Source of the DNA: Lachnospiraceae bacterium
Lineage (GTDB): Bacteria; Bacillota; Clostridia; Lachnospirales; Lachnospiraceae
Length of the DNA: 35,417 bases
NCBI GenBank assembly: GCA_024698865.1
Contig: JAILQS010000110.1
Span: forward strand, 1 to 35,417
Direction: 5' to 3'
The notes below the pieces were generated by a model. The model saw only the letters and a program-made list of their open reading frames with translations. It had not been told where the DNA came from and did not search any database. Shown here piece after piece: positions 31,535 to 35,417 of the stretch. Positions within the stretch are counted from its first letter, which is position 1, and each line of letters starts with the position of its first letter. The translations under genes were made by a program, and so were the position numbers.

Positions 31535-33679
31535 TTAATTCTGTTGTTTGGATTCCGGAATCCATTGTTTTAGCAATGCATCCATGCTTTTTGTCTGTAC
31601 CGGTTTCTTGAGGATTGCATCAAATCCACTTTCCGTATACTTTTCTTCGCTCTCAATTTCTTCTGCCGTCATCGCTATAACCGGTGTATGACTGCTATCA
31701 TCCTCTGTTGCACGATAGGTACGTACCGTTTCTCTTCCACTCATCTCCGGCATCATCTGATCCATAAAAATCAGGTCAAACGAAGTGTCTTCGAGAATTT
31801 CGAGTGCTTCTTTTCCACTCAATGCCCTCTCGCATTCGATATCATATGCTTTCAGGATTCCTTCTACCACAATGAGATTCACCTCATTATCATCTACCAC
31901 CAGAACTTTCGCCTCCGGTGCTTTAAAAGATGCTTTGATCTTAGGTATCTCATTTTCACTGGCAGCAGTATCTTTTTTGATTACATTTTTCTGTCTGAGT
32001 TTGACACGGAAAACAGAACCAATTCCATAGGCACTCTCCACCGTAATCGTTCCGCCCATCAGTTCTACCAGTTCCTTTGTAATTACAAGTCCAAGACCGG
32101 TACCTTCTTCTTTTCTGGTCTCCGGCGAATTGGCTCTATGATAGGATTCAAAAATCTTTCCTTTATCCTCATCCTTAATACCGATTCCGGTGTCACTGAC
32201 TGAAAACAGGAATTCTGTTTCTTCTTCATCAGCCGCTGTTATCTCTACCTTAACATCTACAGAACCTTCATTGGTATACTTGATTGCGTTGTTTACAAGA
32301 TTAAGAAGAATCTGTTTCAGACGCAAATCATCGCCGATATATTTATCCTCTAACTTCTCCGGCAGTTCCATATGAAACTCCAGATTTTTCTCTTTTATCT
32401 TAGATGCTTCAATGATAGATAATTCCTCAAATAAATCCTGCATAGAATAGATGCCTTCCACCAGTTCCATTTTCTTGGATTCTAATTTGGAATAATCCAG
32501 CAACTCATTAATCAGAGTCATCAAATCCCTGCCTGATTTGGCAATCATACTGATATAGCGGTCTTTCACTACCATACTGTCTTCGCCGGCAGCAATCTCT
32601 GCCAGTCCCAAAACACCGTTTAACGGAGTTCGAATTTCATGACTCATAATTGCAAGTAGATCTGCTTTCTGCTTCGCCACTGTATCTGCAGCCTCTTTCA
32701 GACTCATGATTTCATTCGCATTTCGAATCAAATCGGTCACATCTGAAAACTCAAGCATATATCCTTGCAATAAATTTTTGATTTTTAACTCTGTAACATA
32801 ACATTTGTAATTCTTGCCATCAACGCTTAAAGTATCTTCATTCTCATTAATAATCTGGGTAATCGTATCCTTCGTAAATTCCGGAAACTGCTTACAGGTT
32901 GTATTCTTATAAATGATGTGATAGTGATTATCTACTATGAGTACGCCCTCACTGGACTCCTCTACCACCTGCTCCTTCGCAAGATTAACAACCTTCAGCA
33001 TATCAAAATGATAAATCGCAATGAATTCAACGATTGCAGCCAACATAATTCCCAGCTGTGTAGTATCCAATCCATTTGTCCATCCAAGCAGATAAATCAT
33101 AAGACCGATAAACGGAATAAGACCTATACAGGACAGAATAATAGAGAGCTTTGGATCATAAAAACTCGCCTCTTGATTCTTCTTTCGCAATCGGCTTAAG
33201 CAAAGAACGACGCTGAACAGGAACGTAAATACCGTAAATGCCATGTAGAAATAATAAAACGGTGCACCATGAATCTTATTATACTCAATTCCATTTTCCA
33301 CTACAGGCTCAAAAGAAATATAATAAAGTTTATGATGTTCAAACGTCATAATCAGAACAAATGCAACGCTATTCACAAAAAATATAGCGTATAGAATCCA
33401 TTTTTTCATTTTGATGTTGTAGAATTTAACAATGGTTAAAACTACAAACGCTGTGGCGTAACACTTACCTATGTAGGCTAATTTACACGCCAGAATACTT
33501 TCATTTACTTCCGTGGATAAAAATCCGAAAATCTTTCCCAGCAACGAGATGATACAACATACATTTGCCATCGCAATTGCAGTCTTATACCGAACTTCAG
33601 GCTGCTTCAGAATCATAATAAGGCAAATTGCGCCCATAATGACCCCAATTACATAACTTGCCAATAATGCAGTGCTCAC
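31535..33679 (-). CDS. 7TM-type hybrid sensor histidine kinase with receiver domain
   Basis: A 714-residue membrane hybrid kinase. The N-terminal 225 residues contain about seven hydrophobic segments, like the 7TM histidine-kinase sensor domain. A PAS-like segment (about 240-315) follows. The kinase core has His347 in [15 protein letters not shown], an N box with Asn464 (NLVNNAIKYT), DTGIGI and GTGLGLVITKELV. The receiver (about 590-712) has Asp640 in LIFMDQMMPEMSG and Lys692 in LKKP. The start is GTG 33677-33679, five bases after AAGGAGG. It lies between sigF and spoVAA but has its own sigma-A promoter overlapping the sigF stop, and its own terminator. A role in sporulation signalling is suggested only by position. 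Confidence 0.92.
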   Translation of the reverse strand: MSTALLASYVIGVIMGAICLIMILKQPEVRYKTAIAMANVCCIISLLGKIFGFLSTEVNESILACKLAYIGKCYATAFVVLTIVKFYNIKMKKWILYAIFFVNSVAFVLIMTFEHHKLYYISFEPVVENGIEYNKIHGAPFYYFYMAFTVFTFLFSVVLCLSRLRKKNQEASFYDPKLSIILSCIGLIPFIGLMIYLLGWTNGLDTTQLGIMLAAIVEFIAIYHFDMLKVVNLAKEQVVEESSEGVLIVDNHYHIIYKNTTCKQFPEFTKDTITQIINENEDTLSVDGKNYKCYVTELKIKNLLQGYMLEFSDVTDLIRNANEIMSLKEAADTVAKQKADLLAIMSHEIRTPLNGVLGLAEIAAGEDSMVVKDRYISMIAKSGRDLMTLINELLDYSKLESKKMELVEGIYSMQDLFEELSIIEASKIKEKNLEFHMELPEKLEDKYIGDDLRLKQILLNLVNNAIKYTNEGSVDVKVEITAADEEETEFLFSVSDTGIGIKDEDKGKIFESYHRANSPETRKEEGTGLGLVITKELVELMGGTITVESAYGIGSVFRVKLRQKNVIKKDTAASENEIPKIKASFKAPEAKVLVVDDNEVNLIVVEGILKAYDIECERALSGKEALEILEDTSFDLIFMDQMMPEMSGRETVRTYRATEDDSSHTPVIAMTAEEIESEEKYTESGFDAILKKPVQTKSMDALLKQWIPESKQQN

Positions 33680-33718
33680 GTGTACCTCCTTGGGATATTA
33701 ATAACGTATACGGTATAT

Positions 33719-33747
33719 ATTATAGTACACAATATCGCACATTTCAA
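33719..33747 (-). promoter_or_regulatory. Sigma-A promoter of the 7TM kinase gene, overlapping the end of sigF
   Basis: On the minus strand TTGAAA (33742-33747) and a perfect TATAAT (33719-33724) are spaced by 17 bases. The -35 covers the sigF stop codon. The kinase start is 39 bases downstream. The leader also contains the palindrome CGTATACG. Confidence 0.75.
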
Positions 33748-34457
33748 CCTAATGCTTTTCTCATTTTGTGAAGAATCTGCTTTTCTTTCCGGCTGATTTG
33801 TACCTGATTTGTTCCCATTTCTTTTGCAATCTGAGCCTGCGTTTCTCCAAGAAAATATCTGCGTTTCACAATATTTTTTTCTTCGTGGGACAAGCCTGCA
33901 AACGCCTCCATCAACGTCATATGCGAAAGAATCCCTTCCTCCGGTTCCCACTCTCCGGTAAGCACTTCTTCCAGATGAATGTCTCCGTTACCTTGGCAGT
34001 ATACGGTTTTATGCAACGATTCCACCTCATAGCCGGATTCTAACGCAATGACCACATCTTCGACGCTCCTTCCTATTCGTTGTGCAATCTCCTCAATTGT
34101 AGCCTCCTTCCCGCTTTCCAGATAAATTTCTTCTTCTGCCTGCTTTATTTTATATGCATTTTCTTTTAAGCCTCTGCTCACTCTAAGCATTCCATCATCC
34201 CTGAGAAAGCGACGAATTTCCCCCTGTATCATCGGAACGGCATACGTAGAAAACTTCACATTCTTTTCCACAGAAAAGTTATCAATTGCCTTTAAAAGAC
34301 CTATGCATCCTATCTGTTTAAGGTCACTGCTGTCTACTCCTCTGTCATAAAATCTTTTTGCAATATGAAAGACGAGAGGCAGGTTGTCCTTCACCAGTTG
34401 TTCCCGTGCTTTTTGGTCTCCATTTTGGGCTCTTGTAAGCTGTTCAAAAATATCCAT
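33744..34457 (-). CDS. sigF: Sporulation sigma factor F
   Basis: A 237-residue sigma-70 family factor, the first forespore-specific sigma factor. Region 2 is DLKQIGCIGLLKAIDNFSVEKNVKFSTYAVPMIQGEIRRFLRD (about 45-87), and region 4 has the helix-turn-helix GETQAQIAKEMGTNQVQISRKEKQIL (about 204-229). Sequence alone is close to sigma-G too; the position directly after spoIIAA and spoIIAB identifies it as sigma-F. It starts 19 bases after the spoIIAB stop, with a weak GAGTGA ribosome site. No terminator follows it; the kinase promoter overlaps its stop codon. Confidence 0.95.
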   Translation of the reverse strand: MDIFEQLTRAQNGDQKAREQLVKDNLPLVFHIAKRFYDRGVDSSDLKQIGCIGLLKAIDNFSVEKNVKFSTYAVPMIQGEIRRFLRDDGMLRVSRGLKENAYKIKQAEEEIYLESGKEATIEEIAQRIGRSVEDVVIALESGYEVESLHKTVYCQGNGDIHLEEVLTGEWEPEEGILSHMTLMEAFAGLSHEEKNIVKRRYFLGETQAQIAKEMGTNQVQISRKEKQILHKMRKALG

Positions 34458-34476
34458 GTATCAATCACTCACTCCC

Positions 34477-34914
34477 CTAATGAAACGAAAGATTCTTTTT
34501 CATAATGATTCTGGTTCCCTGCCCCGGCTCCGACTGCACTTCCAACTCATCCATAAAATTTTCCATAAAACAAAAACCCATTCCGGAACGTTCCCATTCC
34601 GGTCTTGTCGTATAAAGTGGTTCTTTTGCTTTTTCTATATCTTCCATCCCGATTCCTTTGTCTTCGATTTCCACAATCACCTTTCTTCCTTCCCGCATAC
34701 AGGTAAGATAAATGATTCCTTCCCCGTTCTCATATCCATGTATAATCGCGTTCGTCACTGCTTCCGATACCGCTGTTTTTAAATCAGCCAGTTCCTCCAA
34801 TGTCGGATCCAGTACGGATACAAAGGCGGCAACTGCCATCCTTGCAAATCTCTCATTCTCTGAAGCACTGCAAAACTCCATATGTACACGGTTCGTATTC
34901 TTCTTACAATTCAC
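34477..34914 (-). CDS. spoIIAB: Anti-sigma-F factor SpoIIAB (serine protein kinase)
   Basis: A 145-residue GHKL-fold kinase that holds sigma-F inactive and phosphorylates SpoIIAA. The N box is VSEAVTNAIIHGY (Asn55), the G1 box DKGIGM (85-90), and the G2 region ERSGMGFCFMENFMD (108-122). ATG-free start: GTG 34912-34914 with a G-rich ribosome site; an ATG at codon 12 would remove residues that correspond to the start of the Bacillus protein. It begins 13 bases after spoIIAA. Confidence 0.96.
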   Translation of the reverse strand: MNCKKNTNRVHMEFCSASENERFARMAVAAFVSVLDPTLEELADLKTAVSEAVTNAIIHGYENGEGIIYLTCMREGRKVIVEIEDKGIGMEDIEKAKEPLYTTRPEWERSGMGFCFMENFMDELEVQSEPGQGTRIIMKKNLSFH

Positions 34915-34927
34915 ACCTTTCCCCCCT

Positions 34928-35266
34928 TTACAACTCCGAAATGGCTTCTTCTACCGTTTCGTACTTCTCTATTATCTTATACAGACCGGACAGTTTTAAT
35001 ATCCGGTCCACCGAATCACTGACCGAAGTTACCGCAACTTTTCCACCGGTAAAAATCACCCTTTTGTATCTTCCCATAATCATGCCAATCCCGGAACTGT
35101 CCATAAAATTAACCTCAGAAAAATCAAAGATAATATGCCGGATTCCTTCCCGTTCAATCAAACGATCTGAGTACCGCCTTAACTCGGTTGCATTATGGTG
35201 ATCCAGATCTTTCCTCACTTCAATCACCAGACAACCGTCTGCCACATATAAACCATCTTTCTTCAT
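34928..35266 (-). CDS. spoIIAA: Anti-anti-sigma factor SpoIIAA
   Basis: A 112-residue STAS-domain protein. The phosphorylated serine lies in NFMDSSGIGMIMGRY (Ser57/Ser58). In the unphosphorylated form it binds SpoIIAB and frees sigma-F in the forespore. ATG 35264-35266 follows AGGGGG at about seven bases; an open frame further upstream would read through the GC-rich hairpins of the leader and is not family sequence. First gene of the spoIIA operon, with a possible sigma-H promoter at 35336-35362. Confidence 0.95.
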   Translation of the reverse strand: MKKDGLYVADGCLVIEVRKDLDHHNATELRRYSDRLIEREGIRHIIFDFSEVNFMDSSGIGMIMGRYKRVIFTGGKVAVTSVSDSVDRILKLSGLYKIIEKYETVEEAISEL

Positions 35267-35281
35267 ATCATTTCCCCCTGT

Positions 35282-35405
35282 CAAGACTCGCTCGCGAGTC
35301 TTGCGCGCCGGATTCGGGTCTGCTTCAGCAGACAAATTCCTGTCCGAATCCGTGCGCATCCTCGCGGAGCGTTTAACTCAGTCGGAGCTTGTACCCCGAC
35401 TGAGT
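35282..35405. repeat. Three GC-rich hairpins in the spoIIA leader
   Basis: CAAGACTCGC/GCGAGTCTTG (35282-35303), GGATTCGG/CCGAATCC (35310-35317 and 35344-35351) enclosing TCTGCT/AGCAGA, and ACTCAGTCGG/CCGACTGAGT (35376-35405). They are much richer in GC than the surrounding DNA. The outermost may be the terminator of a gene beyond the window, but it lacks a T run. The one closest to spoIIAA ends 15 bases before the start codon and would be in the leader RNA. Confidence 0.6.
35336..35362 (-). promoter_or_regulatory. spoIIAA: Possible sigma-H-type promoter of spoIIA
   Basis: On the minus strand CGAGGATGC (-35-like, AGGAT at 35358-35362) and CAGGAATTT (-10-like, GAAT at 35336-35339) resemble the sigma-H elements AGGAwww and GAAT. 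The gap is about one base longer than the Bacillus norm. SpoIIA operons are known to use sigma-H with Spo0A. Confidence 0.35.
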
Positions 35406-35417
35406 ATAGTTTGTCAT

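Noticed and set aside
35376-35417. Short ATG frame at the window end (minus strand)
   Set aside because: It is 14 codons long, made almost wholly of the hairpin arms, and has no ribosome site within the window.

Overview
The window looks like a chromosomal core segment of a spore-forming, low-to-mid GC Clostridia, most likely a Lachnospiraceae. That placement is inferred, not searched: the window carries spoIIA and spoVA sporulation genes, Shine-Dalgarno sites of the GGAGG type, sigma-A boxes, a DUF4250 gene, and an anaerobe-style tetrapyrrole operon without late heme genes. I see no rRNA, tRNA, CRISPR array, phage or intact insertion sequence.

Layout. 1-3.4 kb: a SEC-C-like gene fragment, a small membrane protein, rarA, a DUF4250 gene and yigZ. 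3.5-6.2 kb: a class A penicillin-binding protein, followed by a long structured hairpin. 6.3-7.7 kb: spoVAD-spoVAE behind a sigma-G-like promoter. 7.9-11.1 kb: a TetR-type regulator, a chemoreceptor, and a mazE antitoxin whose mazF partner is cut short beside a 22-bp hairpin. 11.2-15.8 kb: a MarR regulator and a heterodimeric ABC exporter in one coupled operon. 16-18.4 kb: a nitrilase-family amidohydrolase and a divergent MATE exporter. 18.4-29.7 kb: one long minus-strand operon, lrp-larC-hybrid kinase-sirC-hemB-hemL-hemA-[hemC-cobA-hemD], with a clear sigma-A promoter. 29.7-31.5 kb: a small membrane ORF and spoVAA-spoVAB-spoVAC behind a second sigma-G-like promoter. 31.5-33.7 kb: a 7TM hybrid histidine kinase with its own promoter and terminator. 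33.7-35.3 kb: sigF, spoIIAB and spoIIAA.

How the genes work together. SpoIIAA, SpoIIAB and sigma-F form the forespore switch. The SpoVA proteins, which move dipicolinic acid into the spore, are made later in the forespore. The spoVA set is split into two groups about 22 kb apart (AA-AB-AC and AD-AE), each preceded by a motif fitting sigma-G promoters. A self-contained kinase cassette lies between sigF and spoVAA. The long operon takes glutamyl-tRNA to sirohydrochlorin (HemA, HemL, HemB, HemC, HemD, CobA, SirC) and so feeds siroheme or cobalamin. It also encodes the nickel-pincer-cofactor enzyme LarC, a soluble PAS hybrid kinase and an Lrp-type regulator.

Most promising for a second look: the kinase cassette inside the sporulation locus, the split spoVA set, the larC/kinase/siroheme operon with its triple HemC-CobA-HemD fusion, the decayed MazEF locus, and several unexplained structured or repeated intergenic segments (478-523, 2375-2446, 6256-6337, 15815-15913, 35282-35405). 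Family assignments rest on recognition of protein motifs, without database searches.
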